In this document: one piece after another, positions 7,564-14,675 of the stretch
Numbering within the stretch: position 1 is the stretch's first letter
Layout of the letters: the number at the start of each line of letters is the position of its first letter
Source of the DNA: Streptomyces roseicoloratus
GTDB lineage: Bacteria; Actinomycetota; Actinomycetes; Streptomycetales; Streptomycetaceae
DNA: 36,356 nt
Direction of reading: 5' to 3'
NCBI RefSeq assembly: GCF_004117935.1
Contig: NZ_SDOY01000067.1
Location: forward strand, 1-36,356
Program-made: the position numbers and the translations under genes
The notes under the pieces: generated by a model
What the model saw: only the letters and a program-made list of their open reading frames with translations
What the model was told of the DNA's origin: nothing
Databases searched by the model: none

Positions 7564-8918
7564 CGCCCTGCACCTCCTGCTCCTGAGTTCTTGCGGTTGC
7601 TGTGCGGGGTGCCCGCGGTGGGACTGCTGTTACGGGGGGCGGGCGTGGCACCCGTGGGGGCTCCGCCGCCGCTTCCGGAGGTGCCGCGGCTGCTGTGGGC
7701 GGCGACGCCGCCGGAGAGCGCGTTGGCGGGGCGGGGCGCGGCGCCGCCGGAGGCCTGGGCGCCGCCTCCGCCGTCGCTGCGGGTGCTGTGGGTCTTGATG
7801 CCCTGGGACACGAGGGAGGCGGGGGAGGAGATGACGGCGGCCGCGGCGTTCTCGCCGGCGCGGTGGAGGCGGTTGTCGCGGGAGGCGATGACCTCGTCGC
7901 CGAAGCCGGGGACGAAGCGGTAGATCATCGCGGAGGCGAAGATCGCGAGCAGGATGATGGCGAGGCCGGAGACGACGGCGGAGAACGCGTCGGGCCCGGT
8001 GCCGGAGGACAGCGCGCCGGCGAGGCCGAGGACGATGACGATGACCGGCTTGACCAGGATCACCGCGATCATGATGCCCGCCCAGCGGCGGACGTGGCCC
8101 CACATGTTCTTGTCGACGAGCCCGGAGTAGACGACGACGCCGAGCAGGGCGCCGACGTAGAGCAGCACGGCGCGCAGCACGAGTTCGAGGTAGAGCACGC
8201 CGGCGGCGAGGATCGTCACCAGGGACACGATGATCAGCATGATCGGCCCGCCGCCGATGCTGTCGCCCTTCTCCAGGGCCTGTTTGAAGCTGCCGAAGAA
8301 GACGTCGGTCTGCTGTCCGGTGCCGGAGGCGATGACCTCGGTGATGGCGTCGGTGGCGTTGACGACGGTGTAGAGGATGAGCGGCGTGAACGCGGAGGCG
8401 AGGACCGTCAGCCACAGGAACCCGATGGCCTCGGAGATCGCGGTGGTCAGCGGCACGCCGCGGATGGCGCGCTTGGCGACGGCGAGCAGCCAGAGGAGGA
8501 GGGTGAGGAAGGTGGCGGCGGCGAAGACGACGGCGTAGCGGCCGAGGAACTCGAGGTTCGTGAAGTCGACGTCGGCGGTCTCCTTCACGGCCTTCGACAG
8601 CGTGTCGACGACCCAGGCGGCGGCTTTGGCGCAGCCGTTGGCGAGGGAGGAGAGGGGGTCGACGGCGGCGTTGGGGTCGTCGAGGCGGGTTTGGGAGCCG
8701 GGGGATTGCTGGCCGTTTTCGCAGTACTCCCTGGCCTGGCCCACGATCAGGTCGCAGGGGTTGTTGCTGGCGCTCGGGGAGGGTGTTCCGGTCGGCGTGG
8801 CCGTCGGCGTCGGTGTCGGCGCCGCGTGGGCCCGTGCGGCGAACAGGACGAGCGTGGCGGGCAGGGCGGCCACTCCGGCGCCCAGCGCGCGGAGCGGGAG
8901 CCGTCGGCTAGCGGGCAT
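7560..8918 (-). CDS. VirB6/TrbL-like polytopic membrane protein
   Basis: This 452-aa protein has an N-terminal signal-like segment ending near AHA (about 1-33), then a Thr/Pro-rich external stretch and a Cys-containing loop (CDLIVGQAREYC). Five to seven hydrophobic segments lie between about 125 and 345 (for example RYAVVFAAATFLTLLLWLLAVA and IMIAVILVKPVIVIVLGLAGAL). A long Ser/Gly/Ala-rich tail (about 370-452) closes the protein. This is the layout of VirB6/TrbL channel components in monoderm T4SS. The ATG at 8918 overlaps the stop of the VirB8-like gene by 11 nt, and its own stop overlaps the next TTG start by 4 nt. It probably forms the membrane pore. Sequence identity to known TrbL cannot be judged here. 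Confidence 0.85.
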   Translation of the reverse strand: MPASRRLPLRALGAGVAALPATLVLFAARAHAAPTPTPTATPTGTPSPSASNNPCDLIVGQAREYCENGQQSPGSQTRLDDPNAAVDPLSSLANGCAKAAAWVVDTLSKAVKETADVDFTNLEFLGRYAVVFAAATFLTLLLWLLAVAKRAIRGVPLTTAISEAIGFLWLTVLASAFTPLILYTVVNATDAITEVIASGTGQQTDVFFGSFKQALEKGDSIGGGPIMLIIVSLVTILAAGVLYLELVLRAVLLYVGALLGVVVYSGLVDKNMWGHVRRWAGIMIAVILVKPVIVIVLGLAGALSSGTGPDAFSAVVSGLAIILLAIFASAMIYRFVPGFGDEVIASRDNRLHRAGENAAAAVISSPASLVSQGIKTHSTRSDGGGGAQASGGAAPRPANALSGGVAAHSSRGTSGSGGGAPTGATPAPRNSSPTAGTPHSNRKNSGAGGAGR

Positions 8919-9711
8919 AGGTGAAGCCTCCGTATCCCTCGACCGCCCTGGCGATGTCGTCCGCCATGGAGGCGCGATTGTCGCCGTTGACCGGGGTCGG
9001 GCCCTCGCTCTGCGCGGAACTGACGACCTTCCAGTCGCCGCCCACCCACTTGAGCTTTTCGGTGATGGTGAACCACGTCGACGTGACCGGCTTGGTGGAG
9101 CCCTCGCCGGCGAGGCCGACCAGGCCGGTGCACCACACCTCGACGGTCGCGGTGTCTCCCGCCGCCTCCTTCACCGTGGTGCCGACGGGGACGGTTCGGG
9201 ACACGAAGGTCAGCCCCGCAGGGGCGGCGCCGTCGGGGCCGAGTCCCACGTTGGCCAGGAAGCCGGCCGAGTAGGAGTCGTCCAGACTCTTGACGAGGCC
9301 GTCCGCGACGGCCGGGTCGTGGATCGCCCGGACGATGACCTCGCGCGTTCCGCGGCGGAACATGTCCACGGAACCCAGCGCCACCGCATAGTTCGCCGCC
9401 GCGCTCTGCGCCCCCTGCTCGTCGTGGGCGAAGCCCGACGGGATGGTGCCGTTCTTGCCGGTGACCGGGCGGACGCCCGTCGGGGAGGTCGGGGCGGCGG
9501 AGCCGGCCTGGGCGTCGGGGCCGGCGCCGCGGGTGCCGGACTCGGGCGTGCCGTCGCCGCGGTTGGCGAGGGCGATGGCGGCGACCAGGAGGATCACCAC
9601 GCCGACCACCGCGAAGAGGGAGCGGCCGCCCCGGGCGGGGGGTCGCGCGCTGGTGCCGGTCTCCGGGAGGCGGGTACGGGTCTGGCCGTCGTGCTCGTCG
9701 CCGAAGCTCAT
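8908..9711 (-). CDS. VirB8/TcpC-like conjugation scaffold protein
   Basis: This 267-aa bitopic protein has a cytoplasmic basic N-terminus (1-30) and one membrane helix (SLFAVVGVVILLVAAIALA, about 31-49). A Ser/Gly/Pro linker leads to an extracytoplasmic domain (about 90-267) with the mixed alpha/beta pattern of VirB8/TcpC (NTF2-like) proteins, for example TVEVWCTGLVGL and STWFTITEKLKWVGGDWKV. Such proteins scaffold the T4SS channel at the outer face of the membrane in monoderm bacteria. It sits between the VirB2-like and VirB6-like genes in the same direction. The fold is assigned from topology, context and the WxxGDWKV ending typical of these domains, not from a strong motif. Confidence 0.75.
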   Translation of the reverse strand: MSFGDEHDGQTRTRLPETGTSARPPARGGRSLFAVVGVVILLVAAIALANRGDGTPESGTRGAGPDAQAGSAAPTSPTGVRPVTGKNGTIPSGFAHDEQGAQSAAANYAVALGSVDMFRRGTREVIVRAIHDPAVADGLVKSLDDSYSAGFLANVGLGPDGAAPAGLTFVSRTVPVGTTVKEAAGDTATVEVWCTGLVGLAGEGSTKPVTSTWFTITEKLKWVGGDWKVVSSAQSEGPTPVNGDNRASMADDIARAVEGYGGFTYAR

Positions 9712-9838
9712 GCCGGGTACGCTCCCTCGACCGTTCGCGGGTACGACGAAAGCCGTGCTGGGTTCCGCGCGGGCGCGGCGTGGTGACTGGACATCAGGGA
9801 ACGCGACCTCGGTGGTGAGAAAACGGGCCAGACGGCCG

Positions 9839-10156
9839 TCAGACGGCCATCCCGTACACGATGGTGAAGAGCGTCCCCAGTGAGCCGATGATGAAGACGC
9901 CGGTCAGACCGGCCACGATCAGGCCCTTGCCTTGTTCGGCGCTGAAGGTGTCGCGCAGGGCGGTGGCCCCGATGCGCTGCTTGGCCGCGCCCCAGATGGC
10001 GATGCCGAGGCAGAGCAGGATGGCCACGGCCATCACGACCTCGATCATCACCTTGGCCTCGGCACCAAGGCTTCCGAAAGGCCCCCAGTTCGGGGCGATT
10101 CCACCGATGATGGTGGTGATGTCGCCCTTCTCGGCCGCCAGGTACATGTAACTCAC
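9839..10156 (-). CDS. Small two-helix membrane protein, VirB2/TrbC-like
   Basis: This 105-aa protein has an N-terminal segment of about 35 residues followed by two hydrophobic helices (about 37-57 and 79-102) separated by a short polar loop with KQRIGATALRD. This is the two-helix layout of VirB2/TrbC pilin-like subunits. It is the first gene of the minus-strand T4SS-like operon. The GTG at 10156 is listed, but the ATG three codons inside (10147) has better spacing to AGGGG and could be the true start. A 127-nt gap (9712-9838) separates it from the VirB8-like gene, enough for differential expression of an abundant subunit. Pilin function is inference. Confidence 0.8.
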   Translation of the reverse strand: MSYMYLAAEKGDITTIIGGIAPNWGPFGSLGAEAKVMIEVVMAVAILLCLGIAIWGAAKQRIGATALRDTFSAEQGKGLIVAGLTGVFIIGSLGTLFTIVYGMAV

Positions 10157-10639
10157 CGCCCCTGTTGGGTAGTTCGTCGCCCCTGCCGGATGGCATGAAG
10201 CGTCCGACCCTATCTTCGCTGATGAAACCGCTCGCGTGTGACGGCTTGACGGCTCTCTTTACCCGATCCCCGCACAGTTGACCGATCCGACCGTCTTGAC
10301 CTGCGATGGTGTGACCGGATCGTATGCGAGGACGCGTATGGTCACTCTGTGTATCACGCAGGGTGACTCCGGGCAATGATTGTCGTTGTGGCACCTTTGG
10401 GGCGCCGCCGGACGAACCGTCAGGGCCGCTTCGCCGCCCGGCCGTCACCGAATCTGCGCGGGGGTACGGCGCCGCCCGCCCCCTTCGAAGGGCCCGTCGT
10501 CCCCGGCCCCTCCGTCACGTCCGCGTTCCGGTCCTCGGACACTCCTCTTCCGTCCGGTTCGTCCACCCCCTGACGGAGGGCCCTCCCGCCTAGACTGGGG
10601 TGGCTGGGCGTACTGCCAGGATCCGAGGGGTGGTTGACG
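10157..10639. other. Divergent regulatory gap of the T4SS-like cluster
   Basis: These 483 nt separate the VirB2-like gene (minus) from the wall hydrolase gene (plus). No coding sequence is credible in either direction. The left half (about 10200-10390) is less GC-rich than the genes around it. It contains TTGACC twice (10278-10283 and 10295-10300, plus strand) and a minus-strand TAGGGT at 10212-10207 that could be a -10 element for the VirB2-like operon. The right half leads into a candidate promoter for the hydrolase. I see no inverted repeat strong enough to call an operator. Confidence 0.5.
10569..10596 (+). promoter_or_regulatory. Candidate promoter of the SLT-NlpC/P60 hydrolase
   Basis: TAGACT (10591-10596) is a good streptomycete -10 hexamer. 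CCTGAC (10569-10574) lies 16 nt upstream as a weak -35. The predicted start point would give a leader of about 35 nt before the GTG at 10640. Confidence 0.4.
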
Positions 10640-11668
10640 GTGCGTAAGGCGCGTAGGGCGTGGCTGGTGGGGGGTGGGGTCTTCGGGGTCTGCCTCACCT
10701 TCGTCATGCTGCTCGTCGTCGGGACGTACTCCGCCGCCGCCGGGATCATCGGAGGCGCCGGGAGCGGGAAGAACGGGACCGTGGCCCTGGCCAAGGGCGC
10801 CGTGCCCGCCGCCTACCAGGGGCTCGTGCAGCAGTGGGGGAACCTCTGTCCGGCGATCAACCCCGCACTGCTCGCCGCGCAGCTGTACCAGGAGAGCGGC
10901 TGGAACCCGACCGTCGTCTCGCCCGCGAACGCCAAGGGCATCGCCCAGTTCATCCCCGGCACCTGGGCCACCCACGGCATCGACGGTGACGGGGACGGCG
11001 ACCGGGACATCTGGGACCCGAAGGACGCCATCCCGTCCGCCGCCTCGTACGACTGCGAGCTGGCCGGTTACGTGAAGAACGTGCCCGGGGACCGTACGAA
11101 CAACATGCTCGCCGCCTACAACGCGGGCGCCTACCGGGTCATCAAGTCCGGCGGGGTGCCGCGGATCAGCGAGACGCAGAACTACGTGCGGATCATCCGC
11201 TCCCTGGAGAAGAGCTTCGCCCGGCCCGTCGGTCGCGTCGACCCGTCCCGGCAGGCCGCCGGTGCCATCTACTACGCCCAGCAGAAGCTGGGCACGCCGT
11301 ATCTCTGGGGCGGTACGGGCACGGCCGCGCAGGGCGGGCGGTTCGACTGCTCCGGGCTCACCCAGGCGGCGTACGAGTCGGTGGGCATCCGTCTTCCGCG
11401 CGTCGCCAACGACCAGTACAACGCCGGGCCGCATCCCAGCCGTGACGAGCTGCTGCCCGGCGATCTCGTCTTCTTCTCCGACGATCTGACGAACTCCCGC
11501 GCCATCCGCCACGTCGGCATCTACGTCGGCGGCGGCTACATGATCGACGCACCGCGCACCGGCGCGGTCATCCGCTTCGACCGCATCGACACCCCCGACT
11601 ACTTCGGTGCCACCCGCGTCACCGAGGACGGTGCCGCCGCCCTGCCCACCCATCTGCCGCCCCAGTGA
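10640..11668 (+). CDS. Two-domain cell-wall hydrolase: SLT transglycosylase plus NlpC/P60 endopeptidase (VirB1-like)
   Basis: This 342-aa protein has an N-terminal membrane anchor or signal (about 7-38) and a soluble lytic transglycosylase domain (about 55-190) with catalytic Glu85 in YQESGWNP, GIAQFIPGTW and NNMLAAYNAG. A C-terminal NlpC/P60 peptidase (about 203-330) has Cys237 (RFDCSGL) and His291 (RHVGIYVG). It should cleave both glycan strands and stem peptides. This SLT plus NlpC/P60 architecture is the CwlT/VirB1-like hydrolase of Gram-positive T4SS, which opens peptidoglycan for the channel. I chose the GTG at 10640 because GAGGGG lies 9 nt upstream; a TTG at 10634 is too close to it. 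An aspartate-rich DGDGDGDRD loop (115-123) may bind calcium. Confidence 0.92.
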   Translation: MRKARRAWLVGGGVFGVCLTFVMLLVVGTYSAAAGIIGGAGSGKNGTVALAKGAVPAAYQGLVQQWGNLCPAINPALLAAQLYQESGWNPTVVSPANAKGIAQFIPGTWATHGIDGDGDGDRDIWDPKDAIPSAASYDCELAGYVKNVPGDRTNNMLAAYNAGAYRVIKSGGVPRISETQNYVRIIRSLEKSFARPVGRVDPSRQAAGAIYYAQQKLGTPYLWGGTGTAAQGGRFDCSGLTQAAYESVGIRLPRVANDQYNAGPHPSRDELLPGDLVFFSDDLTNSRAIRHVGIYVGGGYMIDAPRTGAVIRFDRIDTPDYFGATRVTEDGAAALPTHLPPQ

Positions 11669-11890
11669 TAACGCACCGTCAGGCTCAGCCCAGGGCTTCG
11701 GCGGTGGAGCCCGGACGGTACGTTCCGTGAGGCCAGGGCCCTGGGCTGCGGGCGGCCGTCACCGTTCGGTAACGTCCTGGTGATCTTGGGCGGAGAGCGG
11801 AACGCTCCCCTCTGGTGGATCGTTTCCCGATCCGACCACTCTGACCACGGGGGTTGGACACCACCACACGAGAGCAAGGGGCCTCAGCAG

Positions 11891-12604
11891 ATGGCTGGAC
11901 TCGCATCGGACGCTTCGAACCCCGATGTCAGCCTGCTCTACGACATCAACGGGCTCGCGAAGTCCGCCCCGCCGTGGTTCGACCGCGTCATGGAGTTCGT
12001 CGGCGAGTTCGGCATCATGTTCGGTCTCGTCCTCGTCGTGCTCGGCTGCTGGTGGAGCGTCCGCCGGCGCGGTACGCCCGGCGACTCCGTCTCCGGTTTC
12101 GCCGGCCTGCTGTGGGCCCCGCTCGCCGCCGGCATCGCGCTCCTCGTCAACATCCCGATTCGCGGGTTCGTCGAGCGGCCCCGGCCCTTCAAGGACCACC
12201 AGGGTCTCGAGGTCCTCATCGCCGGCAAGACCGACTACAGCTTCGTCAGCGACCACGCCACCATGGCGATGGCCATCGCCGTCGGCGTCTTCGTCGCCCA
12301 CCGGCGCTTCGGCCTGCTCGCCATCGGGCTCGCCCTCGCCGAGGCCTTCTGCCGCGTCTACATGGGCGTCCACTACCCGACCGACGTCGTCGGCGGGCTG
12401 GCCCTCGGCACAGCCGTCGCCCTGCTGCTCGCGCCGCTCGCGCTGGCGCTGCTGACCCCGGTCGTCTCGGCCGTCGCCCGCTCCCGGCGCGGTGCCCGGC
12501 TCGTGCGCTCCCGGCGCGGCGCCCGACGGGCCGCCGTCGCCGAGACCACCGTCATCCCCGAGCCCCGGCTCGGCGGCGCCGGCGAGAGCGACCTCGCCGC
12601 CTGA
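11891..12604 (+). CDS. PAP2-family membrane phosphatase (undecaprenyl-diphosphatase-like)
   Basis: This 237-aa polytopic protein has the three PAP2 motifs: motif 1 with Arg91 replacing the usual Lys (RGFVERPRP, 91-99), motif 2 FVSDHA (H122 in place of PSGH), and motif 3 CRVYMGVHYPTD (R155, nucleophile H161, D165). Five or so hydrophobic helices surround them. The family removes phosphate from lipid diphosphates such as undecaprenyl diphosphate or from phosphatidic acid outside the membrane. The start is set by AAGGGG 9 nt before the ATG at 11891. The tail holds a duplicated RSRRGAR element (198-212). The gene stands alone, 222 nt after the hydrolase. The substrate is not determined. Confidence 0.92.
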   Translation: MAGLASDASNPDVSLLYDINGLAKSAPPWFDRVMEFVGEFGIMFGLVLVVLGCWWSVRRRGTPGDSVSGFAGLLWAPLAAGIALLVNIPIRGFVERPRPFKDHQGLEVLIAGKTDYSFVSDHATMAMAIAVGVFVAHRRFGLLAIGLALAEAFCRVYMGVHYPTDVVGGLALGTAVALLLAPLALALLTPVVSAVARSRRGARLVRSRRGARRAAVAETTVIPEPRLGGAGESDLAA

Positions 12605-12614
12605 ACCCCCTCGT

Positions 12615-12680
12615 CAGCGGACGCCACCCCCCTGCGACGACGGATGCCGTCTCCGCGGCGGCATCGGATGCCGTCCGCTG
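12615..12680 (+). terminator. Nested inverted repeat after the PAP2 gene
   Basis: Outer arms CAGCGGACG (12615-12623) and CGTCCGCTG (12672-12680) enclose an inner hairpin GATGCCG/CGGCATC (12643-12665). It begins 11 nt after the PAP2 stop codon and could terminate that transcript. No T-tract follows, as is common in streptomycetes. The rest of the gap up to 12853 shows no gene. Confidence 0.45.
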
Positions 12681-12853
12681 CCGCGTTCGCGCGGTGCTCG
12701 CGCGGTGGGTGGCTCCGTCGCCGTCGGCGAGTGCGCCGCTCTCGGCGCCGCCGTCGTCTCCGTGGCCGCCGCGGCGTGGCCGTCTCCGTGGCCGTGGTCG
12801 TGAGCAGTGGCCGTGGCAGTGGCCCTGACCTGGCCGGCCGGCTGGTCGGTCGG

Positions 12854-13042
12854 TTACGGCGCCGTGTCCGTCGTCTCGTGCGTCCTCGCGTCCGTACGGG
12901 CGCGGTCGCGGGACCTGCGGGCCGGGCCGCGCCAGCCGCAGGCGCAGCGGGCGAAGGCGAACGCACCGCTCTCCGCGGTCTCCGTGTCGTGAGATACGCC
13001 CTGATGCCCGTCGTGACGCCCGTCCTGATGCACGGCGCCCAC
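12854..13042 (-). CDS. Small conserved-looking protein with a CACGW motif
   Basis: This reading frame of 62 codons encodes a His-rich N-terminus (VHQDGRHDGHQGVSHDTE) followed by FAFARCACGWRGPARRSRDRARTDARTHE. Third positions are almost all G or C, as in real genes here. The C-x-C-G-W-x-G-P-x-R-R pattern recurs, from memory, in small uncharacterised streptomycete proteins. The paired cysteines and histidines suggest a small metal-binding fold, but function is unknown. The start is uncertain: GTG at 13042 is listed, and a second GTG at 13033 would begin VHQDGR. It is divergent from the lipoprotein gene with a 107-nt gap. An overlapping plus-strand frame (12807-12992) is judged less likely. Confidence 0.6.
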   Translation of the reverse strand: MGAVHQDGRHDGHQGVSHDTETAESGAFAFARCACGWRGPARRSRDRARTDARTHETTDTAP

Positions 13043-13149
13043 CGTACTGCGCGGGCCGCGCGTCCCGCGCGTGACGGCGTGCCCGGACCGTCGTTATCCG
13101 GTGGGCGGGATCCGGACACTGGCGGCAGGGCGTTGGGGGTTGGCAGGCG

Positions 13150-13974
13150 ATGGTGGTGCGGAACGGGCGCACGAGCCGGGCGTGGGTCATGACCGTGGCG
13201 CTGATGGTCGGCGGCGGCGGCGCGGTCGGCGGCTGCGCCGCCTCCGGTGACGACGGCGCACCGGGCGGCGATCCCGTGCTGACCGTGCGCGACGCGCCGG
13301 AGGCGCTGACCCGGGCCGGGTCGTCGAAGGCGAGCACGTCCATGGAGATGGCCTCGGGCGGGACCCGGGTCACCATCCGCGGCGAGGGCCGTTACGACTT
13401 CCGCCGGCGCACCGGCAGCCTCCAGGTCGTGCTGCCCAAGGACGCCGCCGGCGGGAGCGCGCACCGGCCGATCACGGAGCTCCTCGCGCCCGGCGCGCTC
13501 TACATGAAGAACCGCGGCGCCGGCGTGCCCGCCGACAAGTGGGTACGGGTCGACACCACCGCCCTCGACGACGGCAACCTCGTCACCGGTGGCGCCACCG
13601 ACCCGGCCGCCGCCGCCGAGCTGCTGCGCGGGGTGCGCAAGGCGTCGTACGTGGGGGAGATCGAGCTCGCGGGCGTGAAGGTCCGGCACTACCGCGGTGT
13701 CGCGGACATCGCCGAGGCCGCCCGGCTGGCCTCGCCGCAGGTGCGGGGGGCGCTGGCCGCGGCGGCGAAAGGGTTCACCACGGACACGGTCCCGTTCGAC
13801 GCGTACCTGGACCGGGAGGGGCGGCTGCGCAAGGTGCGCCACCAGTTCAGCTTCAGCAACCAGGGGCGGACGGTCGCCGTCGCGTCGACGACGCTGCTGT
13901 ACGGGTTCGGGGCGCGGGTGACCGTGACGCTGCCGGACCGCTCGGAGATCTACGCCGGAAAGATCGAGGCCTGA
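13150..13974 (+). CDS. Putative lipoprotein (LppX/LprG-like)
   Basis: This 274-aa exported protein has a type II signal peptide: basic start, hydrophobic core and lipobox VGGC with Cys29. The mature part has alternating beta-rich segments (SMEMASGGTRVTIRGEGRYD, then LYMKNRG and DKWVRVDT, then VPFDAYLDREGRLRKVRHQFSF). This matches the U-shaped beta half-barrel of the LppX_LprAFG family and related streptomycete lipoproteins that carry lipids or sense envelope state. It should be anchored to the outer face of the membrane. The ATG at 13150 is used; GTG at 13153 is an equal alternative and no strong ribosome-binding site is seen. The family call is by architecture only. Confidence 0.82.
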   Translation: MVVRNGRTSRAWVMTVALMVGGGGAVGGCAASGDDGAPGGDPVLTVRDAPEALTRAGSSKASTSMEMASGGTRVTIRGEGRYDFRRRTGSLQVVLPKDAAGGSAHRPITELLAPGALYMKNRGAGVPADKWVRVDTTALDDGNLVTGGATDPAAAAELLRGVRKASYVGEIELAGVKVRHYRGVADIAEAARLASPQVRGALAAAAKGFTTDTVPFDAYLDREGRLRKVRHQFSFSNQGRTVAVASTTLLYGFGARVTVTLPDRSEIYAGKIEA

Positions 13975-14207
13975 GGACCGCGAGGTCCCGGGCCCGGTGC
14001 GGGGGTGCTCCTCGGGCCTTCGCCGGCCCGGACCCGGTGGGGCGTGCGCCCGCGAGGCCTCCGCAGGCCTGAACCCTGCGGCTCGATCCCTTCTACGGCC
14101 TGATCCTCTCTTGCGAACCATGGGCAAATGGTCCGGACGTGTCATGTGCGGTCCGGGTGCCGCTCCCTACGCTGGGAGGCGACGTCGGCAGGAAGAGGTG
14201 AACGCGC

Positions 14208-14378
14208 ATGGCTCCGCCGCCCGGTACCGCGACCGCGCCGCTCGATCTCGAGTGCGTCGCCCTTGCCGAGATCGAGCTCTGCGGCGAGCTGATCATCGCG
14301 GCCTCGGGGATCGACGAGGAGCGGCTGAGTGCCGACCGCATCGACGAGGTCCTCCGCGTCGGCTGCGACGGCCGTTAG
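14208..14378 (+). CDS. Small protein of 56 aa, uncharacterised
   Basis: An ATG at 14208 preceded by GAGGTG with 7-nt spacing opens a 56-codon frame encoding MAPPPGTATAPLDLECVALA, then an acidic helical part with ELCGELIIAASG and EERLSADRIDEVLRVGCDG. The good ribosome-binding site, GC-rich third positions and amphipathic LSxxRIDEVL helix argue for a real gene. Similar short acidic proteins with an LSxxxIDEVL ending are, from memory, common in streptomycetes and have no known role. Three cysteines are present. It lies between the lipoprotein gene and the convergent csoR, and a tandem-repeat array starts 4 nt after its stop. A TACGCT at 14168-14173 may be its -10 element. Confidence 0.72.
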   Translation: MAPPPGTATAPLDLECVALAEIELCGELIIAASGIDEERLSADRIDEVLRVGCDGR

Positions 14379-14381
14379 AGG

Positions 14382-14503
14382 GTCGTTCGCGAAGGGCGCT
14401 GGACAGCAAGACGGGGAAGGCCGCTGGACAGTCGTTCGCGAAGGGCGCTGGACAGCAAGACGGGGAAGTCCGCTGGACCGTCGTTCGCGAAGGCCGCTGG
14501 ACC
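14382..14503. repeat. Tandem repeat array, 49-bp units made of two alternating 24/25-bp half units
   Basis: Two full 49-bp copies (14382-14430, 14431-14479) and a partial third (14480-14503) are nearly identical. Inside, the core GAAGG(G/C)CGCTGGAC(A/C)G occurs five times, preceded alternately by TCGTTCGC or CAAGACGGG. Each copy contains the perfect palindrome TTCGCGAA (three in all). The array fills the space between two convergent genes, directly after the stop of the 56-aa protein. No long open frame with sensible composition runs through it. The remaining interval (14504-14675) holds only the candidate csoR terminator. Confidence 0.9.
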
Positions 14504-14610
14504 GTCGGAGGACGGGCCCCGCACGTAAGCGCGCCCGAGCGGTCTCCGAGGACCCCGCCCGCACGCGTGCCCGAGGCACGCTCTGGCCGTCACCGTGCGT
14601 CGGCTGCCCC

Positions 14611-14643
14611 GCGTCCGCGGCGCCTCCGGCGGCCACCGGACGC
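14611..14643 (-). terminator. Candidate csoR terminator hairpin
   Basis: Arms GCGTCCG (14611-14617) and CGGACGC (14637-14643) flank a GC-rich loop that can itself pair. It lies 33 nt beyond the csoR stop codon. No T-tract follows. Confidence 0.4.
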
Positions 14644-14675
14644 AGGCGGCCCGAGCGCCCCGCCCCGCGGCGGGC

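Noticed and set aside
2961..11668. Integrative conjugative element
   Set aside because: No integrase, relaxase, tRNA target, flanking repeats or composition shift is seen; neighbours look like core genes.
12807..12992. Plus-strand 61-codon frame resembling a small membrane protein
   Set aside because: Hydrophobic start is interesting, but it lacks a ribosome-binding site and is antisense to the CACGW-motif frame, which looks more protein-like.
12644..13192. Plus-strand 182-codon open frame
   Set aside because: Arginine runs and biased composition without a ribosome-binding site; it overlaps the more convincing minus-strand small gene and reflects GC bias only.
14382..14503. Possible CRISPR array
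   Set aside because: The segments between the repeated cores are themselves repeated, only 8-9 nt long, and no cas gene is present.
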